A DNA stretch of 30,016 nucleotides from Euryarchaeota archaeon UBA181. GTDB taxonomy: Archaea; Thermoplasmatota; Poseidoniia; Poseidoniales; Thalassarchaeaceae. Of this stretch, positions 7,343 to 14,447 are shown piece after piece. The stretch spans positions 6,649 through 36,664 of the forward strand of contig DALI01000012.1 of assembly GCA_002496725.1 (NCBI GenBank), read 5' to 3'. The notes under the pieces were generated by a model. The model saw nothing but the letters and a program-made list of their open reading frames with translations. It was not told the DNA's origin and did not search any database. The first letter of the stretch is position 1; every line of letters starts with the position of its first letter. The translations under genes were made by a program, and so were the position numbers.

Positions 7343-8584
7343 CTGGCAAGTGATCTTCCTAGTCAGCCCGAAGTAAATATTGGGATGGTCGGACACGTAG
7401 ATCATGGTAAGACTACGCTTACTCAAGCCCTTTCTGGAACCTGGACCGATACTCACTCAGAAGAGAGGAAGCGTGGAATAAGTATCAAACTTGGATATGC
7501 GGATACTGCATTCTACAGGAATAAGGAAGGCGAGTATTATGCCAGAGGGAAGAATCCTGACGGGGGAGAAGACGCTAAGGACGACCTCTTGAGAGTGATT
7601 TCTTTTGTTGACGCCCCTGGGCATGAGACCCTGATGGCCGTAATGATTTCTGGAGCGGCAATAATGGATGGTGCTTTGCTATTAGTTGCCGCGAATGAAA
7701 CATGCCCTCAGGCACAAACCAGAGAACATCTAGCGGCATTACAGATAGCTGGAATTGATAACATAGTTGTGGTTCAAAATAAAGTCGATATTGTCAGCAA
7801 AGAGCGTGCAATGGAATCTCATCAAGAAATAATGTCCTTTATTCAGGGGACGATAGCCGAGGGTTCTCCCATTGTTCCGGTTTCAGCACATCATGATGTC
7901 AATCTTGATATTTTAATCCGGGCAATTGAGGATACCATATTGAGCCCAGAGATAGACTCAGATGAGAAAGGACTGATGTATGTAGCTCGTTCGTTTGATG
8001 TAAACAGGCCGGGCTCTAGACCTAAAAAACTCAGAGGGGGAATAATTGGGGGAAGTATTGTCGAAGGTGAGTTTAATGTTGGAGACTCAATTCTGATAGC
8101 TCCGGGGAGAAGGATCTCAGAGGGCAATAAAACTAGATGGGAGCCTTTGAAGACCACAATAGAGAATATTCAAGCAGGTGGTTTGGATCTTGAGTCAGCT
8201 CATGCGGGCGGACTTTGTGGAATAGCCACCCCAATGGATCCAATGTCAACGAAGGCTGATGACCTCTCTGGACAAGTTATGGCCAGAGAGGGGGAGTTGC
8301 CTCCTGTCTGGGAGTCATTAGATCTTAAATTGGAACTTCTAGAAAAGATGGTATCTGGAGGCGAGGGCGAAGAGGGAGTAGTCAGACCACTGCAGACAAA
8401 TGAGATGCTGATGGTCAACTCTGCTACAGCAACTAGTGTTGGAACAGTATCATCATCCAGAAAAGGAGAAGCTAAACTAGCCCTTAGACTACCTATATGC
8501 GCTAAGAAAGGAAGTAGAATAACACTATCCAGGAGAGTAGGTGCTCGATGGAGACTGATTGGTCATGGAACCATAAAGGGGTGA
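7343..8584 (+). CDS. eif2g: Translation initiation factor 2 subunit gamma (aIF2-gamma), probable CTG start
   Basis: GTPase subunit that carries Met-tRNAi to the small ribosomal subunit. All G motifs are present: GHVDHGKT, switch I around KRGISIKLGYAD, DAPGHE, NKVD and SAHHD, followed by the two beta-barrel domains ending RWRLIGHGTIKG. The first ordinary start is ATG 7385, but the frame before it encodes SQPEVNIG, matching the xEVNIGMVGHVDHGK beginning of other archaeal proteins, so translation must begin earlier. Between the in-frame TAG at 7340-7342 and 7385 the only near-cognate candidate with a ribosome site (gggag, 7329-7333) is CTG 7343, giving 413 residues. Also odd: the zinc-knuckle cysteines normally found after GYAD are all missing. 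Its PIN-domain neighbour is conserved in archaea. Confidence 0.93.
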   Translation: MASDLPSQPEVNIGMVGHVDHGKTTLTQALSGTWTDTHSEERKRGISIKLGYADTAFYRNKEGEYYARGKNPDGGEDAKDDLLRVISFVDAPGHETLMAVMISGAAIMDGALLLVAANETCPQAQTREHLAALQIAGIDNIVVVQNKVDIVSKERAMESHQEIMSFIQGTIAEGSPIVPVSAHHDVNLDILIRAIEDTILSPEIDSDEKGLMYVARSFDVNRPGSRPKKLRGGIIGGSIVEGEFNVGDSILIAPGRRISEGNKTRWEPLKTTIENIQAGGLDLESAHAGGLCGIATPMDPMSTKADDLSGQVMAREGELPPVWESLDLKLELLEKMVSGGEGEEGVVRPLQTNEMLMVNSATATSVGTVSSSRKGEAKLALRLPICAKKGSRITLSRRVGARWRLIGHGTIKG

Positions 8585-8588
8585 TTAA

Positions 8589-8954
8589 TTGGCGGGAGTT
8601 CTCGTCGATACTTGTGGCTGGGTGGCATTGGTTCAGTCTGGTCTAAATATGGATTCTGCAATGTCCAACGTAATTGGGAAGCCTGATCTGATCGTGATCA
8701 ATAGTGTTTGGAAGGAGTTGGAAGACTTATCCAAGGATAAAAGGGGGCTCCTCCTAGATTTACTAAAATCTCGATCGGAGATTATTGATGATCCGGAAGG
8801 AGAAAGACATACTGATAGAATGTTAATTCATCTTTCGAAAGAGAATGGGTGGCCAGTTCTGACAATAGATACTAGGCTCAAACAAAAACTATCTGATTCT
8901 AGATGTTCATACATTGAATTGGTTTCAGGCAGAATGCTACGCTTAGTTGACTAA
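8589..8954 (+). CDS. PIN-domain protein (VapC9/Fcf1-like) linked to aIF2-gamma
   Basis: A 121-residue single PIN domain, the fold of Mg-dependent ribonucleases. The acidic residues fall where the catalytic quartet should be: D7 in VDTCGW, E43 in WKELEDL, D76 and D94 in LTIDTRLK. Start is TTG 8589, four bases after the aIF2-gamma stop, so the two are almost surely co-transcribed. A PIN gene next to aIF2-gamma is a recurring archaeal arrangement (for example in Archaeoglobus), and there is no antitoxin gene here, so a housekeeping RNA-processing role is more likely than a toxin (inference). Its stop codon overlaps, within CTAA, the stop of the convergent DUF357 gene. Confidence 0.85.
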   Translation: MAGVLVDTCGWVALVQSGLNMDSAMSNVIGKPDLIVINSVWKELEDLSKDKRGLLLDLLKSRSEIIDDPEGERHTDRMLIHLSKENGWPVLTIDTRLKQKLSDSRCSYIELVSGRMLRLVD

Positions 8955-9247
8955 GGTAATGTGAAAAGAACATCATCATCGTGGCCGTCCATGAATCCGA
9001 TTCTTACTGCGGCATCGATCCATGCATGCGCGTAATTAATGGCACCGAAGGCCCTGACCATATCTCCATTCTCCATGAAATATTTTGCATCGGAAAAATA
9101 ATCGTCACACATTCTCATCATGGATTCTAGTCTAACTGAATTCTCGTCATCCATCTTAACTGGAGTTGCCTTTTTCCTAGCTTGGGAAGTTATTGAGATA
9201 TATTTCTGAACCTTTTCTCTTGTTATCACATTATTTTCTTCCAACAT
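8951..9247 (-). CDS. DUF357 family protein
   Basis: A 98-residue, mostly helical soluble protein. It matches the archaeal DUF357 family: an N-terminal TREKVQKYISITSQA helix, a middle helix MMRMCDDYFSDAKYFMENGD, then MVRAFGAINYAHAWIDAAVRIGFMD, with the conserved YAHAWIDA. The family has no established function that I know of; the helical pair resembles a HEPN-like or TPR-like fold, but I would not assign one. Its ATG shares one base with the TAA stop of the upstream AAA+/winged-helix gene (TAATG), so the two are translationally coupled and may act together. Confidence 0.85.
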   Translation of the reverse strand: MLEENNVITREKVQKYISITSQARKKATPVKMDDENSVRLESMMRMCDDYFSDAKYFMENGDMVRAFGAINYAHAWIDAAVRIGFMDGHDDDVLFTLP

Positions 9248-11109
9248 TACGCCTCCACTAATTTCCGGGCTGACTCAGTAATTCTGAACAGTCTCTTTCT
9301 TCCTTGCTTTCTGACAGAGAGAAATCCTGACTTGTGCAATCCATTGTAAATCTGGGACAATCTTGGCCTACCAACCTCGAGTCTGGCTTGAAGCTCGGCA
9401 TCAGATGGAGAAATTTCTCTTTTTGAAGCTATGGAAATAACAAGTAATTCTGCTTGATTTAGGTATATTTCCTTATTTTCATCCAATGGATTATCTGGTT
9501 CCCATGAGATTTGTGGATGATAACGAGAGGGAGAGGGAGGAAGGGACTTCTCCTCCAATGCAACCATCGGCGGAGGGGGAGAGTCTTCAATTCCAAAGGG
9601 TGGACCCGTAGTAGGCACATTTGTATCTTCGAATTTAGGCAATGAAGATTCCATGGACGACTCCACTGACCAGTGTGCCGAGTTAGTAGAAATTACGCTC
9701 GATCTAGCTATATCGGTATTTTCATCTCCCCCATATTCTATAGAATTCTCACTATTTCTAGATGGTAATTCCACTTTGGGCTCTTCTTCTATTTGTTCTT
9801 CTGAATCATCCCACATAGGGGGATTAATTTGGGAGACTGATTCAATAAAAGGCGTTTCCTCTGGCTCATTGGGTTGTAAGCTCTGAGCTACTTTTGACCT
9901 TCTAGCTAGTCCTTTGAATCCACTTCCAGAATTGAACATTGGAGGCTCAGTTCCCGGCTGCATGTAGATAAAATCATCTAGAGTACCTTGTTCTTCGGAC
10001 TTATGTTTTGACTCTTGGATTTTCTCGATAGGCTCATTTTCATCACTCCAAAGATCGACGGGATCTTCAGATTCTAGTAAATCGAAGGAGACATCCTCAT
10101 ATTCCTCCTCTTTTTCAATATCTGAATAATTATTGTCGGCACTCTCTAATCCTATATCTTCATCATGAAACAATGTTTTCGGATCTAAAATTAAAGGTTC
10201 TTCTTCGAGGGATATTTCTTCATCGGACAAATTAATTGATTGTTCTGGAGTAGAAGATTCTTCCATTTCCTCTTTGCCCTGAATCTCACTTTCCTCGACA
10301 TTATGATTTATCTGCCATCGCATGAGCCTCTCTAATGTACCGTGAGCGGCTACATCCCTTCGCTCATCTGTGAGGTCCCTTAGAAGTCTAATGACATCCC
10401 GGGGATTTCCATCTGTAGATTCATGAATCCTTGTTAAGAGATTCTCATCAATAATCCATTTCTCCCTAGCCTTTCTGGATACGAGTTTATTTGAGAGCTC
10501 CTGAATCTGTTTTTTGGATAGTTTAGTAATATATTCGGGCTTATCGAATAGATCTATTGTATCATCATCCAAAGACGATAATTGAGATGGCGTTAGAACT
10601 ACAATAACCAGTGCCCTTAGCCTTTGAAGTATAGGGGAGATAGAATTCAGAACTGGAGCTATTTTGACATTTGGTGGGTAATCCAGAGATATCACGGGTA
10701 GACTCCCGGACTCCTCTTCTAATTTAGAGACTAAATCATCGATCATTTTCTGATTTGAGCCAGAGGAACTGAAACCACAGAAGTGGATTGATAATTCATG
10801 GATTATTGAATTTACTGGATTTTCCATTGGCCAGTACTGTCCGACGAAACTCCTTCTTGTCTGGGAAGTTAGAGTCCTTACCACTGAAGATCTTCCAGAT
10901 CCACGTTCTCCGACTAGCAATAACATCCTGGGAGATTGGGAGACAATGTGCTCCCTCCACGAAGAAATTAGTCGGTCCCTTCCAACCAAGTACTCTGCCC
11001 TCCCACTCTCTATGGGCCTAAGATCGAAGGGGTTTCCCCTAAGGAGCGGGAGTCCTAGTTTCGCCGACATATTATCGCCCACAACAACAGTGATTGATGA
11101 GTAGTACAT
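9247..11109 (-). CDS. Orc/Cdc6-like degenerate AAA+ protein with acidic linker and C-terminal winged helix
   Basis: 620 residues in three parts. Residues about 25-255 form an AAA+/Orc-type ATPase domain: GNPFDLRPIE and YLVGRD at the start, a P-loop-like GERGSGRSS (67-75) with Arg73 where Lys is expected, a Walker-B-like strand VISLDYPP without the usual Asp-Glu, and a sensor-2-like DGNPRDVIRLLRDL. Residues about 270-545 are low complexity, rich in Glu, Asp, Ser and Pro, and probably disordered. Residues about 553-620 form a winged helix ending GFLSVRKQGRKRLFRITE. ATP hydrolysis is doubtful; DNA binding is likely. A TATA-like aaataaaat 26 bp upstream predicts a leaderless start at ATG 11109, with ATG 11070 possible. 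It faces a repeat array that it may bind (inference). No exact family name is known to me. Confidence 0.8.
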   Translation of the reverse strand: MYYSSITVVVGDNMSAKLGLPLLRGNPFDLRPIESGRAEYLVGRDRLISSWREHIVSQSPRMLLLVGERGSGRSSVVRTLTSQTRRSFVGQYWPMENPVNSIIHELSIHFCGFSSSGSNQKMIDDLVSKLEEESGSLPVISLDYPPNVKIAPVLNSISPILQRLRALVIVVLTPSQLSSLDDDTIDLFDKPEYITKLSKKQIQELSNKLVSRKAREKWIIDENLLTRIHESTDGNPRDVIRLLRDLTDERRDVAAHGTLERLMRWQINHNVEESEIQGKEEMEESSTPEQSINLSDEEISLEEEPLILDPKTLFHDEDIGLESADNNYSDIEKEEEYEDVSFDLLESEDPVDLWSDENEPIEKIQESKHKSEEQGTLDDFIYMQPGTEPPMFNSGSGFKGLARRSKVAQSLQPNEPEETPFIESVSQINPPMWDDSEEQIEEEPKVELPSRNSENSIEYGGDENTDIARSSVISTNSAHWSVESSMESSLPKFEDTNVPTTGPPFGIEDSPPPPMVALEEKSLPPSPSRYHPQISWEPDNPLDENKEIYLNQAELLVISIASKREISPSDAELQARLEVGRPRLSQIYNGLHKSGFLSVRKQGRKRLFRITESARKLVEA

Positions 11110-11112
11110 AAT

Positions 11113-11281
11113 ATTAACGTTTATTTACGTATTTTATTTGAATAATTAACGGTTATTTACGCTTTTCAATATTTTTTTCTTGGAAATATTTAGATTAGTA
11201 CTACGTTTTTATTTGATAAATATTAACGCTTTTCTAACGCTTTAATAATGCGTTAACAATGCGTTAATGTCATAATTAACG
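11113..11281. repeat. Array of TTAACG-type hexamers in the divergent intergenic region
   Basis: The 251-bp gap 11110-11360 is very AT-rich and holds nine related hexamers: TTAACG at 11114, 11146, 11223 and 11276; TTTACG at 11124 and 11156; CTAACG at 11234; and reverse-orientation CGTTAA at 11251 and 11262. They occur mostly in pairs whose starts are 10 or 11 bp apart, about one helical turn. ATTAACGTTTATTTACG (11113-11129) recurs with one change at 11145-11161, 32 bp away. AATGCGTTAA occurs at 11247-11256 and 11258-11267. A 7-bp inverted repeat AATATTT/AAATATT lies at 11168-11174 and 11184-11190. This is an operator or iteron-like layout; its binding protein is unknown. Confidence 0.75.
11131..11139 (-). 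promoter_or_regulatory. TATA-like box for the AAA+/winged-helix gene
   Basis: On the minus strand this reads aaataaaat, centred 26 bp before ATG 11109, the spacing of an archaeal leaderless promoter. It lies exactly between two near-identical 17-bp repeats (11113-11129 and 11145-11161), so a repeat-binding protein would flank or block TBP here. Confidence 0.45.
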
Positions 11282-11324
11282 CTTAAAATGGCTATATTTT
11301 AGATAATTGGAAATGATCAAGAGG

Positions 11325-11334
11325 GCATATAAGT
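11325..11334 (+). promoter_or_regulatory. TATA box for HMG-CoA reductase
   Basis: gcatataagt is centred about 32 bp before ATG 11361, predicting a transcript that begins at or just before that codon. The last hexamer of the repeat array (11276-11281) ends about 44 bp upstream, where an archaeal activator or repressor could act. Confidence 0.5.
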
Positions 11335-11360
11335 CGGCTTTTTGAGATGAATCAAGCGAA

Positions 11361-12698
11361 ATGTACAGAAGGGTGTTTCTCCCGAAGAGGTACGATAACA
11401 TGCCAGTTGATAGCAGTCGATTGAAAGGATTCTACAAACTATCTGTTTCCGAGAGAAGGAAGTTGCTCTCGGATATTGCAGGACTAGAGGACGACATGGT
11501 AGAAGCTTGGGCTTCTACAGGGGAGCTTTCTGAGGAAGTTGCAGATAGAATGATTGAGAATGTCATTGGTACTTACTCATTGCCCATAGGAGTGGCTACG
11601 AACTTTATTATCGATAATGAGCACTACCTAGTTCCTTTTGTTGTGGAAGAAGCGAGTGTTGTTGCCGCTGCTTCTAACATGGCTAAAAGATGTCATTCCA
11701 ATGGAGGGTTCGTGTCCAACAATGATGAGCCTGTAATGATTGGTCAAATCCAGGTAGTAGGTTGTAATGATCCTGAAGCTGCTAAATTGGCAATTCTATC
11801 TTCGGAGAAGGAGTTGATGGCCGCCTGTAATGAAGTTGATCCAATTCTTGTAAAATTTGGAGGAGGGTGCAGAGGAGTTGAGGCACGAATAATTGAGACG
11901 GGATCAGGCCCAATGGTGATCGTGCACATACTCGTTGATTGTAGAGATGCTATGGGTGCCAATGCCGTGAATACGATGGCTGAGACGATAGCCCCTATGA
12001 TTGAGGAGTTAAGTTCTGGAACTGTCATATTGAGAATCATCAGCAATCTTGCTGTTCATCGTCTTGCCAAGGTAAGTGCTATTTTCACTCCAGAAGAGAT
12101 GTCTGACAATGGCGAGGATATGAAAAATGGTTCCAACGTAATTGATGGAGTAATTCAGGCATATCACTTTGCAGCTGCTGATCCATTTAGGGCCACTACA
12201 CACAACAAGGGTATAATGAATGCAATTTCGCCTATTGCAATTGCCTGTGGCCAAGACTGGCGGGCGATTGAATCAGGTGCACACTCATATGCCGCATTTG
12301 GAAGAGAATACGGATCAATGACTCACTGGGAAAAGGATCCTGAAGGAAACTTGGTTGGTTCGATAGAGATACCGATGGCAGTTGGTCTTGTTGGGGGAGC
12401 TGTGAGAATCCATCCTGGGGCGCAGGCAAATGTAGCACTTCTAGGACTTAGGACTGCAAATGACCTTGCTAAGGTTATGGCCGCTGCAGGGTTGGCACAG
12501 AATCTTGGTGCCTTGAGAGCATTGGCTACTGTAGGAATTCAGGCTGGGCACATGAAACTCCACCTGATGAATATGGTCGCTGCGGCAGGTGCTGAAGACC
12601 ATGAGGTTGAAGCTGTCGCCACAATCGTAAGAGAAAGTGGTGAGCGGATTACAATGGCAGCTGTTGAAGCCGCCATCAATAGAGTTAGAGAAGTCTAG
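11361..12698 (+). CDS. mvaA: Hydroxymethylglutaryl-CoA reductase, class II type
   Basis: Interconverts HMG-CoA and mevalonate, the committed step toward archaeal isoprenoid lipids. The sequence fits class II enzymes (Pseudomonas mevalonii, Thermoplasma, Archaeoglobus): SRLKGFYKLSVSERRKLL at the start, MIENVIGTYSLPIGVATNF, the Glu motif VVEEASVVAAASN (E96/E97), the Lys motif HNKGIMNA (K283), Asp in GQDWRAIE (D299) and His in AGHMKLH (H397). Thus the full catalytic set is present. From ATG 11361 it has 445 residues, and the TATA box favours this start. ATG 11400 behind aagaggt would drop 13 residues and give the usual family N-terminus, so it remains possible. Its stop interlocks with that of citrate synthase in CTAG. 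Other mevalonate genes are absent except perhaps aconitase X at 27505. Confidence 0.95.
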   Translation: MYRRVFLPKRYDNMPVDSSRLKGFYKLSVSERRKLLSDIAGLEDDMVEAWASTGELSEEVADRMIENVIGTYSLPIGVATNFIIDNEHYLVPFVVEEASVVAAASNMAKRCHSNGGFVSNNDEPVMIGQIQVVGCNDPEAAKLAILSSEKELMAACNEVDPILVKFGGGCRGVEARIIETGSGPMVIVHILVDCRDAMGANAVNTMAETIAPMIEELSSGTVILRIISNLAVHRLAKVSAIFTPEEMSDNGEDMKNGSNVIDGVIQAYHFAAADPFRATTHNKGIMNAISPIAIACGQDWRAIESGAHSYAAFGREYGSMTHWEKDPEGNLVGSIEIPMAVGLVGGAVRIHPGAQANVALLGLRTANDLAKVMAAAGLAQNLGALRALATVGIQAGHMKLHLMNMVAAAGAEDHEVEAVATIVRESGERITMAAVEAAINRVREV

Positions 12699-13972
12699 TC
12701 TAGCCTTCTATGCGGTTGGTTTCGAGGGATGTACTTGGGCCTGTATATGGGAGTACCTCTCCCTTCCCTGGCATTCCTTTCATCGAGTATTTGGGCACAA
12801 ATTCCAGCTACCCTTGCCCAACCGAAGAAGGTAGTGTAGTAATCAGGCTTCCTGAATCCGACTGAATGAAGTAGGGTTCCACTTCCAAGATCTACATTTG
12901 GGTAGGGGTTCCTTATCTTGGGAATTCTCTCTTTCAGTATATCAGGGGTAATCTCTCTTAGGACCTTGACGGTCTTGTAAAGTTCCTCATCGGGACATAT
13001 TTCCTCGCCCAAGCCTATGAGGAGCCTAGCACGAGGATCTTCCGCCCTCAGAACTCCATGGCCAAACCCGTAGATAGGGCGTCTGGCATCTATCTCTGCA
13101 TTAACAAAGGAAGATACATCCTCGGGATTTGATGTCCCTATCCTCTGTATGAACTCCAAGACTGCTTGATTAGCTCGGCCATGCAAAGGGCCCGATAAAG
13201 CGTTCATGGCACTAGACATCGCCGAATAAACGGAAGCCCTTCCCGAAGCTACAGCCTTCCCTGTGAAAGTCGATAGATTACCTCCCCCATGATCCATGTG
13301 GAGAATGAAGAAGAATCGTAGAACTCTGTTCATTCTTTCGGCTTCTTCCCCTTCAATACCTAGCATATGAACAAAATTCTCAACTAATCCGAGCTCAGGA
13401 TTACGTGGCTTGAGTTGTTCTTTCTTTCCTCCTCTGAGGAGAAATACTCGTGCCATGAGTTCTGGCATTCTAGCGATCAGGTTCATCGAATCAGCACGGA
13501 CATCACCAGTTGCTTCGGCGGTTCCTAGAGCCATTATTCCAATTGCCAGCCAATCCATAGGATGGCCACTACCAGGAGTTAGTGACTCTAAAACTCTCAA
13601 TGCTCCAGTCGGTAGTGATTCTGCCCTATGCACTAATTCTGACCTGAATTTTTCAGATTGATCGGGAGTTGGCAACTCTTTGAACAAAAGGAGATAGATG
13701 ACATCCTCTTCCTCGAGATCTACCAAGTCCTCTACGGGATAACCGACGTAGTGGACTCCCTCTATTGGGTCGACATAGGAAGTCTGACATGTACCTACTG
13801 GAATCCCCCTGAGGCCGGTATCTAAATTTGACATGAGGACATTGAAAAGGGTCTCATCGTCTTCCATATGCACACCTAGACTCTCGGGAATGGTGAATGG
13901 GTCATAACCCCTCCGTAGGATAGTTTCTATCCAATCTACGTATCGACATGAAATTAATTCTCTGGAATTCAA
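12695..13972 (-). CDS. gltA: Citrate synthase
   Basis: Condenses acetyl-CoA and oxaloacetate to citrate at the entry of the TCA cycle. 425 residues. Core motifs: LDTGLRGIPVGTCQTSYVD near residue 50, the His region LHMDHGGGNLSTFTGK, SGPLHGRANQAV (second His), YGFGHGVLRAEDPR (oxaloacetate-binding His/Arg) and NVDLGSGTLLHSVGF with the catalytic Asp, ending TTFFGWARVAGICAQILDER. Start is TTG 13972, two bases after the thioesterase stop, so the frame is coupled to that gene; the next methionine would remove family sequence. It is last in the kbl-thioesterase-citrate synthase unit, suggesting that acetyl-CoA made upstream enters the cycle here. 2-Methylcitrate synthase activity cannot be excluded. 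Confidence 0.93.
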   Translation of the reverse strand: MNSRELISCRYVDWIETILRRGYDPFTIPESLGVHMEDDETLFNVLMSNLDTGLRGIPVGTCQTSYVDPIEGVHYVGYPVEDLVDLEEEDVIYLLLFKELPTPDQSEKFRSELVHRAESLPTGALRVLESLTPGSGHPMDWLAIGIMALGTAEATGDVRADSMNLIARMPELMARVFLLRGGKKEQLKPRNPELGLVENFVHMLGIEGEEAERMNRVLRFFFILHMDHGGGNLSTFTGKAVASGRASVYSAMSSAMNALSGPLHGRANQAVLEFIQRIGTSNPEDVSSFVNAEIDARRPIYGFGHGVLRAEDPRARLLIGLGEEICPDEELYKTVKVLREITPDILKERIPKIRNPYPNVDLGSGTLLHSVGFRKPDYYTTFFGWARVAGICAQILDERNAREGRGTPIYRPKYIPRNQPHRRLD

Positions 13973-13974
13973 AT

Positions 13975-14436
13975 TTAGGAATCTTCGGAAACAGCCTCAA
14001 AATTGAGAATAGAATTTCTAATTTCTTGTGGGATTGGAGTAGGCTTACCTGATGAATAATCAATTAGAACACCGGTAACATTGCCTGTAGCTGCCACCTT
14101 TCCATCATTCCCCTGGCTAGATATCTGGTAGCCCATATCGAAAGATGAGTTTCCAATTCTAGTTACTGAGACCTTGACGTCCACGACATCTGGGGCCACT
14201 ATTGGAAAATTATAGTCTATTTCTATTCTAGCCAATATGGGTCCTATGTTTGAGCTATGATAGAGATCCATCATTCCAACCCTGGTGAAGTATAACATTC
14301 TAGCAGTCTCCATCCATGTAGCGTAGACAGAATGATTCACATGACCTAGAGCATCCATATCTCCCCAATTGACGGTAATATTCGTTGAAAGTGGCCATTT
14401 ACTCTTATTTTTGTTTGTAGAATCTCTTAAACTCAT
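13975..14436 (-). CDS. 4HBT hotdog-fold acyl-CoA thioesterase
   Basis: About 153 residues with the 4-hydroxybenzoyl-CoA thioesterase signature VNWGDMDALGHVNHSVYATWMETAR near the N-terminus, split here as VNWGDMDALGHVNH plus YATWMETAR. The Asp in WGDMDALGH is the usual catalytic residue. Later stretches such as IEIDYNFPIVAPDVVDVKV agree with the hotdog fold. I start at ATG 14436, which lies 11 bp after the kbl stop; the frame is open to 14475 inside kbl, but those codons look unlike family sequence. Between kbl and citrate synthase it may hydrolyse acyl-CoA or tune the CoA pool. The substrate is not known. Confidence 0.88.
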   Translation of the reverse strand: MSLRDSTNKNKSKWPLSTNITVNWGDMDALGHVNHSVYATWMETARMLYFTRVGMMDLYHSSNIGPILARIEIDYNFPIVAPDVVDVKVSVTRIGNSSFDMGYQISSQGNDGKVAATGNVTGVLIDYSSGKPTPIPQEIRNSILNFEAVSEDS

Positions 14437-14447
14437 TTTTATGACCC

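Noticed and set aside
8589..8954. PIN protein as a VapC toxin of a toxin-antitoxin pair
   Set aside because: No antitoxin-like gene is adjacent; the neighbour is aIF2-gamma, a conserved archaeal housekeeping arrangement.
11168..11190. AATATTT/AAATATT inverted repeat as a terminator
   Set aside because: It lies upstream of both divergent genes rather than after either, so a terminator role does not fit; kept as part of the array region.
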